DNA of 64,000 bases, taken from Pelagibius sp. (GTDB lineage: Bacteria; Pseudomonadota; Alphaproteobacteria; Kiloniellales; Kiloniellaceae). The translations under genes and the position numbers were made by a program. Under the pieces are notes generated by a model, which was given only the letters and a program-made list of their open reading frames with translations, did no database searches and was not told where the DNA came from. Positions 18,073 to 27,053 of the stretch are shown here, one piece after another. The first letter of the stretch is position 1. Each line of letters opens with the position of its first letter. Location: positions 1 through 64,000 of the forward strand of contig NZ_JANQOI010000100.1 in the NCBI RefSeq assembly GCF_028289705.1. The letters run 5' to 3'.

Positions 18073-18870
18073 ATGCTGGCCCCCAAACGGAGCAGATCCG
18101 ACCTGGTGGTGCGGCCGGCGGCCAACCAGGACCGGGCGCTTCGCCTCACGGAGCGGGCGCGCCTGCTGGAACGCCGCTACGGCGGTTATGACAGCGAGCG
18201 CGTTCTGGCCGCCGCGATCAACGACGTTTTCCCAGGCCGTATCGCCGTGGTCTCCTCCTTCGGCGCCGAATCCGCCGTCCTGCTGGACCTGGTGGCCCGG
18301 GTCGCCCCGGCGACCCCGGTGATCTTTCTGGAGACAGGCAAGCACTTTCCCGAGACCCTGGCCTACCGCGATACCCTGGTGGAACGGCTTGGCCTCACCG
18401 ACCTGCGTTCGGTGGCGCCCGCCGCCGAGGACCTCGCCTGGGCCGATGCCGACGGCACGCTGTGGAAGCGCAATCCCGATCTCTGCTGCCGCCTGCGCAA
18501 GGTGCTGCCGCTGGAGCGCGCGTTGAGCGGCTTTTCCGCCTGGATCAACGGGCGCAAGCGCTTCCAGGGCGCCCAGCGCAGCGCGATCCCGATCTTCGAG
18601 GCGGCGGAGAGCCGGATCAAGGTGAACCCCCTGGCAAGCTGGGATCCGGCCCGAATCCAGGACGCCTTCAGGGTGCGCGGCCTGCCGGCCCATCCCCTGG
18701 CCACAGCAGGCTTCAGCTCCATCGGCTGCGCACCCTGTACGACCCAGGGCGGCGGCGAGGCCGGCTCGCGCAGCGGCCGCTGGCAGGGCCAGGAGAAGAC
18801 CGAGTGCGGCATCCACAATGCCCCCTGGGCTGGCCGCCCCCGCGGCATCGGCGTTAAGCGCGTTTCTTAA
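18073..18870 (+). CDS. cysH: Adenylylsulfate/phosphoadenylylsulfate reductase
   Basis: 265 aa. It reduces activated sulfate to sulfite, feeding CysI just upstream. The nucleotide-binding VVSSFGAESAVLLDLVAR (about 57-74) and FLETGKHFPETL are clear. The paired cysteines C138-C139 (LCCRLRK) and C219-x2-C222 (GCAPC) form the [4Fe-4S] signature of APS-using enzymes. The C-terminal ECGIH holds the catalytic redox Cys. I therefore predict APS rather than PAPS as substrate. Last gene of the operon, 12 bp after DUF934. Confidence 0.94.
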   Translation: MLAPKRSRSDLVVRPAANQDRALRLTERARLLERRYGGYDSERVLAAAINDVFPGRIAVVSSFGAESAVLLDLVARVAPATPVIFLETGKHFPETLAYRDTLVERLGLTDLRSVAPAAEDLAWADADGTLWKRNPDLCCRLRKVLPLERALSGFSAWINGRKRFQGAQRSAIPIFEAAESRIKVNPLASWDPARIQDAFRVRGLPAHPLATAGFSSIGCAPCTTQGGGEAGSRSGRWQGQEKTECGIHNAPWAGRPRGIGVKRVS

Positions 18871-19404
18871 CCCTGCTGGCCCCTGCGGGCCCCGCCGCGG
18901 CCATGTCACAAATTTCGCCCCGCCACCCTGACGGGTGGCCCCGCCGGAGCATCGCCCAGTAATGATCGCCGGCCCGCCCGGCAAGCGAAGGACTCGTGGC
19001 CCCGGCCGGCAATAAACGGTGCCATATCTTCGGTTTTGCATTCGCGAAATCGAATGTAATCGGCAGGCACTCCCTTAGAATTCACGGCGCCACTAATGGC
19101 TATTTCTAAATAATAATACCCAGATATCACTACCATTTTGGTCAACATCAAGGACCAGGCAATTTTATTTCGTGCGAATAGCAAGTTCTTTCAAAATATA
19201 TTCAGTATAAATAGTTAATTTTCCTTAACTTTAGTGCAAATTTATCTAAAAATTCAGACGAAAGTTCTTGATATCCGGTATTAAGATTGTGTAAACCTTT
19301 ATGAGCGGCTAAAGCGTATGTCGGAAGTGTTAAGCCCGAGCGGCCCCTGAAGGGGCCACCCAGGGGGGCCCGCCACGGAAGACAGGACAAGGACGCGGGC
19401 CGCA
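18871..19404. other. Intergenic region of 534 bp with a low-GC core
   Basis: No gene supported. It begins with GC-rich hairpins after cysH, the best being GCCACCC-TGAC-GGGTGGC at 18922-18939, which may end the sulfite operon. 19050-19320 is unusually AT-rich for this genome and probably carries promoter or regulatory sequence for the downstream wall hydrolase. Near its end is a short hairpin, GGCCCCT/AGGGGCC (19342-19357). Confidence 0.45.
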
Positions 19405-20229
19405 GTGAGTTCACAGGGATCTAAAAGACTGATGCGGCAGTTTGAAGACACACACGCCCCCCAGGGGGCTCAGTTGGGACGCCGGTTCGCGCAAGCGCGC
19501 CGCGGCCTGCTGAGGCTGCGGATCAGGCTGGGCCTGACGCGCCGGGGTATCTCGAGCGCCGCCCTGACCTCTGCGCTCAGCGCCCCCATGGCCTGCGTGA
19601 TCGCCGGCACGGCGCTCGCCTTCGTCGGCACCAGCGACCGGGTGAACAGCGCCTGGCTGCGGATCGGCGCCGAGAGCTTCGTTCCGGTGGACATCAAGCA
19701 CGTCGACGCGGACCATCTCTACATCCGCCAGGTCGGCATCACCCCGCTGGACCTGGAAAACCACATCGCGGCGACCTTTACGCCGAACCCGGAGAAGCTC
19801 CAGGAAGAGCTGACCTGCCTGGCGCAGAACATCTATTTCGAAGCGCGCAACGAACCCCTGGAAGGGAAGCTGGCGGTCGCCCATGTGGTGATGAACCGCG
19901 TTGCCTCGCGTTACTATCCGGAATCGGTCTGCGGGGTGATCCACGACGGCAAAGAGCAGGGCCTGCACAAGTGTCAGTTCTCCTGGTACTGCGACGGCAA
20001 AGCCGACGAGGTGAACGACGCCCGGGCCTGGGAGGAGAGCCTGCATCTGGCCGGCCAGGTTTTCTGGGGCAGCGTCAGCGACAACTCCGGCGGCGCGCTC
20101 TGGTACCACGCGGACTATGTGAAGCCGCGCTGGCGCACGGCCTTCGCTCGCGGGCCGAAGTACGGCCGCCACATCTTCTATTCACGCAAGGCCAAGCTGG
20201 CACCGACCCAGGTGGCTCAGAGCCAGTAG
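19405..20229 (+). CDS. Cell-wall hydrolase, SleB (Hydrolase_2) family
   Basis: 274 aa. A basic N-terminus and one hydrophobic segment (about 50-72, SSAALTSALSAPMACVIAG) suggest an inner-membrane anchor with a periplasmic domain. The Hydrolase_2 domain runs from about 130 to 265. CLAQNIYFEARNEPLEGKLAVAHVVMNR carries the conserved catalytic Glu, and FSWYCDG and ALWYHADYVKP are also family blocks. It probably cleaves peptidoglycan glycan strands. In non-spore-formers the role is wall remodelling, not germination. Start is GTG 19405, and ATG 19432 would give a shorter N-terminus. Not in an evident operon. Confidence 0.85.
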   Translation: MSSQGSKRLMRQFEDTHAPQGAQLGRRFAQARRGLLRLRIRLGLTRRGISSAALTSALSAPMACVIAGTALAFVGTSDRVNSAWLRIGAESFVPVDIKHVDADHLYIRQVGITPLDLENHIAATFTPNPEKLQEELTCLAQNIYFEARNEPLEGKLAVAHVVMNRVASRYYPESVCGVIHDGKEQGLHKCQFSWYCDGKADEVNDARAWEESLHLAGQVFWGSVSDNSGGALWYHADYVKPRWRTAFARGPKYGRHIFYSRKAKLAPTQVAQSQ

Positions 20230-20268
20230 CGCCCCCGTCCGGCAAAGCGCCCAAGCGGGCAAACGAAA

Positions 20269-20292
20269 AGGGCTGCGTCACGGCGCAGCCCT
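20269..20292. terminator. Bidirectional terminator-like hairpin
   Basis: AGGGCTGCG (20269-20277) pairs perfectly with CGCAGCCCT (20284-20292) across a 6-nt loop. It lies between the convergent SleB and PilZ-like genes, with A-rich sequence (GAAA) on its left side, so termination of the leftward transcript is the better fit. Confidence 0.6.
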
Positions 20293-20313
20293 GTTGCATT
20301 CCGGCGAGGGTCC

Positions 20314-20688
20314 TTAGAGGCGGTGCGCGCGCCCGGTCAGAAGCGCTTCCACGAGCCGGTACTGTTCGTCGGATAGCTCGATGAAGCGCCCGCCGAAGAC
20401 ACCGTCCTCCGCCACCTCGCGTTCGATCTCGGCGTCGAGCCGCAGTTGCCGGCCGTCGTCCAGCCAGATGTCCAGCTTGGTGCGGTGGCCCACGGGAAGG
20501 CTCAGAGGCGTCGGTAGCGTGGGGTCGATGGCCGCGCCGAAGCTGACCACGGAAAGGTCGACCAGCGAAACCGCCTGCCCTTCGATCTCCGCCGAGAGGT
20601 CGAACGGACGGCGCCGGTCGCGGCGGCGGTCCATGGGTTTGACGCTGATGTTGCGGTTCACATCCGGCCTCGATGACTGGTTCTGCAA
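20314..20688 (-). CDS. PilZ-like domain protein
   Basis: 124 aa. The arrangement resembles PilZ cyclic-di-GMP receptors: an arginine-rich stretch MDRRRDRRRPFDLSAEI (19-35) that could supply the RxxxR motif, a strand with DLSVVSFGAAI in place of the usual D/NxSxxG, then LPVGHRTKLDIWLDDG and FGGRFIEL. The second motif has two extra residues before the glycine, so binding of c-di-GMP is not assured. The ATG at 20688 or the second Met (20634) could be the start. Convergent with the SleB hydrolase gene. Confidence 0.65.
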   Translation of the reverse strand: MQNQSSRPDVNRNISVKPMDRRRDRRRPFDLSAEIEGQAVSLVDLSVVSFGAAIDPTLPTPLSLPVGHRTKLDIWLDDGRQLRLDAEIEREVAEDGVFGGRFIELSDEQYRLVEALLTGRAHRL

Positions 20689-20778
20689 AGCGGATTCGCC
20701 CGCCTCCGGGCGAAGCGCAAGCAGCCTAGCCAGCCTTGGTATAGAAAGGGTTACCGCCCACTTTGCCCAATGGACGCG

Positions 20779-22317
20779 TCAGCTCAGGAGGTGGCGCGCG
20801 ACCTTTCCCGTGGGCGTCAACGGCAGGTTGGACTGGAACTGCAGAAGGCCCGGGCACTTGCCGTCGGGAAGCTCCCGGGAGAGCCAGCCGAGCAGGTCTT
20901 CGGCGTCCAGCGAACAGCCCTCCTTCAGTTCCACGAAGGTCTTCGCCTCCTGGCCCAGGTAGTCGTCCGGCACGCCGATCACCGCCGCCTCGCGGACGGC
21001 GGGATGGTCCTTCAGCACCGCCTCCACCTCGGCGGGATAGATGTGCTCCTCGCCGCGCAGGATCTTGTCGTCGACCCGCCCCAGCACCTCGAGGCCGCCG
21101 CGCTCGTCGAAGCGGCCGATGTCGCCGGTGCGGAACCAGCCGCCGCGCAGACGCTTGCGGGTCTCGTCCGGCAGGTTCAAGTAGCGCTTCATCACGCCGG
21201 GGCTGCGCACGAGGATCTCGCCCTGGTCGTAAAGCCCGGCCTCGCGTCCCGCCTCGTCCATCAGCTTCACCTCGACCCCGGGCACCACACGGCCGACCAT
21301 GGTCGAGCGCGTCAGCTTCGTCGCGTCGCCCCAGGCAACGATGGAGGAGACTTCGGTAAGGCCGTAGCCCGGCACGATCTCCAGGCCGAAGCGGTTGCGG
21401 AAGGCCTCCGCCAGTTCCGCCTGCAGCGGTGCCCCGCCGGTCGCGCAGAGCCGCAGGCTGCGGCGCACCGCCTGGGTGTCGACGCCGTCGGCGCGCTCCA
21501 GCATGTACTGGTAGAAGATCGGCATGTGGACGAAGTAGGTCACCGCATGCTCGACGATCAGGCGCCAGATCAAGGCCGGATCGAAGCCGTCGACCAGCAC
21601 CATGGTCTCACCGTTCAGAACGGCGAGATTGAGACCGCAGATCTGCCCCATGACATGGAACAGCGGCGTCGATACCAGACGCACCGCCGTGGCGTCGCGG
21701 TCCGCCAGGGCAGAGTTGATCATCACCATGGACGCCAGGTTGGCCTGGGTGAGTTCGACGCCCTTGGGCCGGCCGGTGGAGCCGGAAGTATAGAGCAACA
21801 CCGCCGTGTCCTCGGCGCCGTAACCATGGCTGTGGCAGCTCTCCGACTGTCCCTCCATGAGGTCCGAGAGGGCCGGATAGCCGGCGATGGTGGACGCTGC
21901 TGCGATCTCCGAGGGGATGATCCAGACTTTATCGCAGATGCCCGCTTCGGCTGCCGCGGGCAGGGCCTGGTCGGCGTAGGCGCGGTCGCCGCGGCCGTCG
22001 AAGGTGAGCAGCGCTTCGGCCCCCGAATCCCGCAGTTGAAAGGCGATGTCGCGCTGCCGCAGGGTAGTGCTCAGCACCACCGCCAAGGCGCCGATCTTGA
22101 GAATGCCGTAGTAGGCGGCGAGAAAACCCGGGCGGTTGCTGCACGCCAGGGCGATGCGGCTGCCCGGGCCGAAACCGCGGGCGCGCAGGCCATTGGCGAC
22201 CTGATTGGCCTGGCTCAGCACCGCCGCATAGCTGATGTGCCTGCCATCAAAGACCAAGGCCGTGGATTGGGGTGCGCGAGCCGCCGTCGCGTCCAGGAAG
22301 AAAGCGACATTCAACAT
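20779..22317 (-). CDS. ANL-superfamily acyl-CoA synthetase / AMP-dependent ligase
   Basis: 512 aa, full length. It activates a carboxylic acid as acyl-AMP and then transfers it to CoA. Motifs are LLYTSGSTGRPKGVE (P-loop, about 163-177), GYGLTEVSS (about 316-324), WFRTGDIGRFDERGGLEVLGRVDD (about 392-415) and the C-terminal PTGKVARHLL with the adenylation Lys. The acid is unknown. It is the last gene of a same-strand run from luxR through luxI, P450 and MFS, so I infer quorum-regulated secondary metabolism or supply of an acyl-CoA to the signal synthase. Confidence 0.9.
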   Translation of the reverse strand: MLNVAFFLDATAARAPQSTALVFDGRHISYAAVLSQANQVANGLRARGFGPGSRIALACSNRPGFLAAYYGILKIGALAVVLSTTLRQRDIAFQLRDSGAEALLTFDGRGDRAYADQALPAAAEAGICDKVWIIPSEIAAASTIAGYPALSDLMEGQSESCHSHGYGAEDTAVLLYTSGSTGRPKGVELTQANLASMVMINSALADRDATAVRLVSTPLFHVMGQICGLNLAVLNGETMVLVDGFDPALIWRLIVEHAVTYFVHMPIFYQYMLERADGVDTQAVRRSLRLCATGGAPLQAELAEAFRNRFGLEIVPGYGLTEVSSIVAWGDATKLTRSTMVGRVVPGVEVKLMDEAGREAGLYDQGEILVRSPGVMKRYLNLPDETRKRLRGGWFRTGDIGRFDERGGLEVLGRVDDKILRGEEHIYPAEVEAVLKDHPAVREAAVIGVPDDYLGQEAKTFVELKEGCSLDAEDLLGWLSRELPDGKCPGLLQFQSNLPLTPTGKVARHLLS

Positions 22318-22352
22318 GGCAAGTCTCCTCCAGAGCGTACTTGATCAGAACG

Positions 22353-23513
22353 TCATCGCCCGGCCGTCTGTGGCCGGGGGCGGTAGATCCAGATCGTCAT
22401 CAGCAGGGCCATCAGCGCCAGGGCGGCGCCGGAGAGGTAAGGCCAGCCGCTGCCCAGGCTGCCGAGGGCGAAGCCGCCCCAGACCGGACCCACGATCCGT
22501 GCGGCGCTCAGCACGGCATGGTTCAGCCCCATGGCCGTCCCCTGAATGGACGGCGGGGCCGCCTTCGAGAGCAGCGCCTGCAGGCAGGAAAGGCTCGTGG
22601 CGATGCCGCCACCCAGCAGCATCAGGGCGATGGCGATGGCCAGGTCGCTCGGCCAGACGACGAAGAGCGACATGCCGAGCCCCATGGAAAGGGCCGCCCC
22701 GGCCGCCACCACCTCTTCGCCGAGGCGGTGGCAGAGCACAGGGATGAGGACCCAGAGGCTGAACAGCGCCGCGATGCCCGCGCACATGAAGGCCAGCGCC
22801 ACGTCCGCCGCCCCCCAGGCGAGGATCCGCGCCGACCAGAGCCCCAGCGTGGTCTCCATGGACGCATAGGCAAAGGCCAAGACCGCCATCACCGCGATGG
22901 GGCCCAGGCAGAGCGGCGCAGCAATGACGCTGGCGGGATCGTGGACCACCAGCCTTTGGACAGGCGCCGGGCGCCGGGCCTCCCGCAACAGGGCGGCGGC
23001 CAGGATCACCGCGAGGACGGCAAAGCCGGCCGCGCCCAGGGCCCCGGCCCGATAGTCCGTGCCCTCCGGCCCCAGCAGCCACTCGCGCCCCAGCAGCGGG
23101 CCGATGATGAAGGCGATGGCAAAGGCCGAATTGACATTGGCCATGCCCCAGACACGGCGCCGGTCGCAGGTCGAGTCCGCCATCAGCGCCTGGATGACCG
23201 GGATCGCCGCGTTGCTGACACCGGCCAGCGCGCGCGCGGCGAAGAGCCAGAGAAGCGAGTCGGCATAGGCCAGCATCAGATAGGCGAAGGGCGCCGTGGC
23301 AAGCGCCAGGCAGGTGACGCCGCGGCGGCCGAAGCGGTCGCTGAGCCGTCCCAGCGCCGGGGCCAGCAGCAGCACCATGGCCGTGTCGGTGACCAGGATC
23401 AGCGACACCTGGATGGGACTGGCGCCCAGGGCCAGGGCCTGGAACGGCAAGGCTGGATAAACGATCCCAAGACCGATCAGATAGACCAGGGTAACGACGA
23501 CCGCTCCGGCCAT
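22353..23513 (-). CDS. MFS transporter
   Basis: 386 aa with about 12 hydrophobic segments. The conserved loop 2-3 motif is visible as GRLSDRFGRRGVT (about 59-71), and the loop 8-9 region as VLCHRLGEE. It resembles drug/metabolite exporters of the DHA1 type. It starts 4 bp after the P450 stop and ends 35 bp before the ligase start, so it belongs to the same transcript. Probable exporter of the cluster's product. Confidence 0.87.
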   Translation of the reverse strand: MAGAVVVTLVYLIGLGIVYPALPFQALALGASPIQVSLILVTDTAMVLLLAPALGRLSDRFGRRGVTCLALATAPFAYLMLAYADSLLWLFAARALAGVSNAAIPVIQALMADSTCDRRRVWGMANVNSAFAIAFIIGPLLGREWLLGPEGTDYRAGALGAAGFAVLAVILAAALLREARRPAPVQRLVVHDPASVIAAPLCLGPIAVMAVLAFAYASMETTLGLWSARILAWGAADVALAFMCAGIAALFSLWVLIPVLCHRLGEEVVAAGAALSMGLGMSLFVVWPSDLAIAIALMLLGGGIATSLSCLQALLSKAAPPSIQGTAMGLNHAVLSAARIVGPVWGGFALGSLGSGWPYLSGAALALMALLMTIWIYRPRPQTAGR

Positions 23514-23517
23514 GGTC

Positions 23518-24918
23518 TCAGCTTTCGCGCAGCGGCACGAGCTGCATCGTCAGCCCGCTGGGGCGCAGTGTGATCATCGGTTCCGGCTTGACCTCCTGGC
23601 CGGACAGCAGATGGAGATCGAAGTTCTGCACGATGCCGACCATGGCGATCAGCGATTCGAGGATCGCGAAGCGCTCGCCCAGACAGCTCCGCGGTCCGTC
23701 GCTGAAGGGGAAGTAGGCGAAGCGCCGGCGCGGGTCACCGGTCTCGGGATCGAAGCGGCCCGGATCGAAACCTTCCGGGTTGTCCCAGAGTTCCGGGCGG
23801 CGATGCACGGCAAACATGTTCATCATGACGTTGGTGCCAGCGGGGATATCCAGCTCGCCGATGCGGTCATCGGCCACCGCCGTGCGCGAAAAGGTCCACA
23901 AGGGGGGATAGAGCCGCAGCGCTTCGTCGAGCACGCAGCGCGTATAGGTCAGCTTCGACAGATCGGCGAAATCGGGCGCGCGGCCGCCCAGAACGCTTTC
24001 CACCTCCGCCTTCACGCGCCGGCGCGATTCCGGGTGCAGCGACAGGAGGTACCAGGTCCAGGCCAGTCCGTTGGCCGTCGTTTCGTGCCCGGCGAGGATC
24101 ATCGACAGCACCTGATCTCGGAGCGCCTTGTCCGAACGGCCGTTCTGATTGGCCATCATCAGGTCGAGAAGATCGCCCTCCGACTCTGGATCATGCTCGG
24201 CAGACCGGGCGGCGGCGCGGCGCCGGGCGATGAGGCCGTAGACGAAGTCGTCGAGGCTCGCCAGAGCGTCCTTTACGGCGCGGTTGTTGGCCGTCGGCAG
24301 CCAGCGCGGCAGGACGAAGGGGGACCAGATCCGCCTCTCGGCATCGCGCAGGACCCGGGTCATGGCAACATAGACCTGTTCGTGCTCGCCCTGCAGATGC
24401 ACCGAAAAGAGCGTGCGCATGACGATGTCCAGGGTCAGGCGCATCATCTCCGGCACCACATCGAGCGGTGCCTCCACCGCCGCCTGCTTCCGCCAGCGCG
24501 CCAGCATCTCGTCGACCGCCGTCTGCATGGCCTCGGTCATGCGCCGCAGTTGGCAGCCCTGGAACCCGCGCGCGGCGGTCTTGCGCTGATGCAGCCAGTC
24601 GTCGCCCTCGGCGAGGAAGATGCCTTCGCCCAGCACCGAGCGCATCATGTCGTAGAACTTGCTCTTCTCGTAGTTCAGCCGGTTGTCCTGCAGAACGTGG
24701 CGGATCATTGCCGGATCGTTCAGCATGACCACCCGGTCCGGCCCGAACCGCAGGGTCACGGCACCGCCGTGCTGCCGCGCGACACGGGTGAAGAAGCGCA
24801 AGGGGTCGCGGCGCAATGCCGGCAACACCCCGACCAGGGGCCAGCCTTTGAGTTCCGGCGGCCGCTCGCCGCCTTGCAGATGGTCGAGCGTAGAAAACTC
24901 TTGGACAGCCAGACTCAT
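23518..24918 (-). CDS. Cytochrome P450
   Basis: 466 aa. A haem-thiolate mono-oxygenase with I-helix AGHETTANGLAWTWYLLSLHPE (oxygen-activating Thr), K-helix ExxR (DEALRLYPPLWTFSR), and haem-binding loop FPFSDGPRSCLGERFA with the axial Cys at 412. Such bacterial P450s hydroxylate fatty acids, terpenes or polyketides, and the substrate here is unknown. It needs external ferredoxin partners, and none is encoded nearby. A GC hairpin (24954-24983) separates it from the upstream 86-aa gene. Confidence 0.95.
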   Translation of the reverse strand: MSLAVQEFSTLDHLQGGERPPELKGWPLVGVLPALRRDPLRFFTRVARQHGGAVTLRFGPDRVVMLNDPAMIRHVLQDNRLNYEKSKFYDMMRSVLGEGIFLAEGDDWLHQRKTAARGFQGCQLRRMTEAMQTAVDEMLARWRKQAAVEAPLDVVPEMMRLTLDIVMRTLFSVHLQGEHEQVYVAMTRVLRDAERRIWSPFVLPRWLPTANNRAVKDALASLDDFVYGLIARRRAAARSAEHDPESEGDLLDLMMANQNGRSDKALRDQVLSMILAGHETTANGLAWTWYLLSLHPESRRRVKAEVESVLGGRAPDFADLSKLTYTRCVLDEALRLYPPLWTFSRTAVADDRIGELDIPAGTNVMMNMFAVHRRPELWDNPEGFDPGRFDPETGDPRRRFAYFPFSDGPRSCLGERFAILESLIAMVGIVQNFDLHLLSGQEVKPEPMITLRPSGLTMQLVPLRES

Positions 24919-24953
24919 GGCTTCCCCCTCCGTTCCAGTGGCAGTGTTTCCCG

Positions 24954-24983
24954 GCCCGTGGCCTGCCGGATCAAGCCACGGGC
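24954..24983. terminator. Hairpin between the 86-aa gene and P450
   Basis: GCCCGTGGC (24954-24962) and GCCACGGGC (24975-24983) are a perfect 9-bp inverted repeat with a 12-nt loop. No U-tract follows on the minus strand. It could be a partial terminator or an RNA-stability element that lowers P450, MFS and ligase expression relative to luxI. Confidence 0.45.
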
Positions 24984-24993
24984 GGCCGGCAGC

Positions 24994-25254
24994 CTAGTGG
25001 CGCTGTTGCATCGGCACTTCGGCGACGCCAGAAAGCCGGGCCGAGCCCTTTTGTTCGACCTGGGCCACCGACTTCTCGGTCAGGGCGATCGAGTCCGACA
25101 CGGCCTCGGCGGCAACGCCGATCAGATGCGCGGCGAACGAAAGCCCGGTGCGCTTGGCTTCGATTCGCAGGTAGTCCAGGCAGCGCTTGATGGCCTCGGC
25201 GTCCTGCAGGGGGTCGCAAAGCTTCAACTCGATCGGCTTTTTCTCTTCGCTCAT
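24994..25254 (-). CDS. Hypothetical 86-aa protein downstream of luxI
   Basis: Not recognised. Soluble, mainly helical. The N-terminus is charged (MSEEKKPIELKLCDP), then YLRIEAKRTGLSFAAHLIGVAAEAVSDS, probably a helix pair. Start ATG 25254 is firm because GAGGAGAAAG lies directly upstream. It follows luxI by 38 bp and precedes the P450, so it is probably under quorum control. Small conserved genes next to luxI sometimes modulate signal synthesis, but nothing in this sequence shows that. Confidence 0.72.
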   Translation of the reverse strand: MSEEKKPIELKLCDPLQDAEAIKRCLDYLRIEAKRTGLSFAAHLIGVAAEAVSDSIALTEKSVAQVEQKGSARLSGVAEVPMQQRH

Positions 25255-25292
25255 AACTTTCTCCTCGTTGATGTGATCTGCCTCTTCCCGGC

Positions 25293-25913
25293 CTAGGCGA
25301 CTGCCGGCTGATCCAGAAAGAAGGCATTGCGAATGACGGATCCCTGAATGCCGGCGGTGGACCGCAGGCTGGCCAGGGTTGCGTGGTTCATGTCGAAGTG
25401 CCCGGCGAAGGCGATTTCGCCGTCGATGCACACGGGGCACGTCTGTTGCTTCGGGGGACAGCCGAGGCGCGGCAGTAGCCGCTCCATGCGGGCGTCGTAG
25501 ACGGTGATCAGCTCGCGGATGCCCATGGCGATGCAGGTTTCGGTCACCGCGCAGAGCAGCTCGCTGCTCACCCGCCCCCGGTTTCCCCTACCCTCGACCG
25601 CGAAGCGGCTGCCTTCCCAGATCAAGGGGTGGTAGGGGGCCCTCTCACCTTCCAGAAGCTCCGGGAAAACGTCCCGCAGCATGTAGGGGCCGGTGGTCGG
25701 CAAGAATCGCCAGCTGCCGAGCACCCGCTCCTCCGGATCCATGGCCAAGAGGTAAATCGGGTAGAGATTGTCGAAGGAGTCCCGCTCTTCGCCGTCCGAA
25801 ACCGCCACGTCCCACCCCAACCTCTGCCGGAACACGCGGCAGCGCTGGCGAAACATCTGGCTCAGCGCCCCGGCGTACTCCGCATAGAGATCTGGGGTAA
25901 CGACGTCGATCAC
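25293..25913 (-). CDS. Acyl-homoserine-lactone synthase (LuxI family)
   Basis: 206 aa from GTG 25913. It makes the diffusible quorum signal from SAM and an acyl-ACP or acyl-CoA. All hallmark residues are visible: MFRQRCRVFRQRLGW (R, F and W of the N-terminal helix), ERDSFDN (two Asp), GSWRFLPT (Arg), and LIWEGSRFAVEG with catalytic Glu and Arg. I prefer GTG 25913 over TTG 25931 because AGAGGG precedes it and the family begins directly with a short I-x-V-V strand. Its promoter carries a near-perfect lux box. The acyl chain cannot be predicted from sequence. Confidence 0.94.
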   Translation of the reverse strand: MIDVVTPDLYAEYAGALSQMFRQRCRVFRQRLGWDVAVSDGEERDSFDNLYPIYLLAMDPEERVLGSWRFLPTTGPYMLRDVFPELLEGERAPYHPLIWEGSRFAVEGRGNRGRVSSELLCAVTETCIAMGIRELITVYDARMERLLPRLGCPPKQQTCPVCIDGEIAFAGHFDMNHATLASLRSTAGIQGSVIRNAFFLDQPAVA

Positions 25914-25974
25914 AGGCCGACCCTCTCGCAATCCGATCTACCGGCGATTGGACTGCGGAAGGGGCTGCCTGACA

Positions 25975-25994
25975 GCCCCCCAGAACTGGGGGGC
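25975..25994. promoter_or_regulatory. Candidate lux box upstream of luxI
   Basis: GCCCCCCAGAACTGGGGGGC is a 20-bp dyad, perfect except for the central AA, with the CCAG-N2-CTGG core typical of LuxR-type binding sites. Its centre is about 71 bp upstream of the luxI GTG, which fits activation from near the -35 region. The neighbouring LuxR is the obvious ligand-dependent activator. Confidence 0.75.
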
Positions 25995-26058
25995 CACGGC
26001 CGGACGACGCCGGCGACGGCATCGTCGTCAGTGTAAAAACTTCAAATTTTTCAGGGAA

Positions 26059-26829
26059 CTAGGGGATAATGTGACCCAGCAGGATCGCTTTGACCACCGC
26101 GTGATGCTTGGAGAAGACCCCGAGCTTGCGCATGGTGTTCTTGAGGTGAAAGAGCACCGTTTCCTCGGAAATCGCCAGGATCTGGCCAACTTCCCAGGCG
26201 GTCTTGCCGCGGGCGGTCCACCGCAGGCAGTCGCGCTCGCGGTCGGTCAGCCGCACCCGCTCTTCCAGCGGAACATCGTGGGAGAGGCGCAGGAAGGCCT
26301 CGTGTGTCTGGGCCGCGATCCAGGTCAAGTCCTGGCAGCTCTTCTGGTAGGCGTCTTCGAATTCGGCCTGGGTGCCGCTGGTCGAGACGTTGAGGGTGGA
26401 AAGGCCGCTTTCAGGCCCGTGGATCGGAATGGTCGCACCCTTGGTCAGACCGAAATCGCCGGCCTCGTTGAAGACCTTCCGCTGGCCGTTGCTCAGATCG
26501 TTGCGGGTGCTGACATCCCGCCAGGTGAACGGCAGGATCGTCGCGGTCGCCGCCTGGAAGGTGGGATCCACGTCGCCGTAACCGCGCGAGAGATAGTGCT
26601 CGACCCAGTCGTCCGGATAGCTCGCCAAGAACTCATGAACGACCTGGCCGTCGGGGGAGGACTGAGGCACGAAAGAGCGGATGCGCTTGCCCAGGGGCGG
26701 GCGCACATGAACGTATGAATACTGGTCGAACCCAAGGTTTTCCAAGGTGTCCTGCAGGCCGGCACCGATCTCGGAAATGCTGCCGACGCCGGCAAGGGCA
26801 TCGACATAGCGTTCGACCAGCGGATTCAC
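26059..26829 (-). CDS. LuxR-family quorum-sensing transcriptional activator
   Basis: 256 aa. The N-terminal autoinducer-binding domain keeps the ligand residues W75, Y79, D88, P89 and W103 (DDWVEHYL, YGDVDPT, FTW), equivalent to W57, Y61, D70, P71 and W85 of TraR. The C-terminal GerE-type HTH spans about 193-240 (LTDRERDCLRWTARGKT, then VLFHLKNTMRKLGV). It lies directly upstream of luxI on the same strand, 145 bp apart, and probably activates luxI and the downstream metabolic genes through the lux box at 25975-25994. Confidence 0.94.
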   Translation of the reverse strand: MNPLVERYVDALAGVGSISEIGAGLQDTLENLGFDQYSYVHVRPPLGKRIRSFVPQSSPDGQVVHEFLASYPDDWVEHYLSRGYGDVDPTFQAATATILPFTWRDVSTRNDLSNGQRKVFNEAGDFGLTKGATIPIHGPESGLSTLNVSTSGTQAEFEDAYQKSCQDLTWIAAQTHEAFLRLSHDVPLEERVRLTDRERDCLRWTARGKTAWEVGQILAISEETVLFHLKNTMRKLGVFSKHHAVVKAILLGHIIP

Positions 26830-27053
26830 GAGAAGTAGGGCCGCCGCAGGGCAACCCTCCCTGTGGCAGCGGTCAGGCTGCGGCCCGGTCTGTCATCGAA
26901 GAAAGATCCGTCGGAGGGAGCAGGTCCGACGAAATCAAAAGGAGGGGTACCGCGGTGAGGAAGTGCCCGAAGACGGCTCACCCGCGGATGCAGTTCGGTG
27001 TATCCTACCGCTCTTGCCAGCTCCCCCTAGCCCTCCATCTGGCCAACCGCCGT

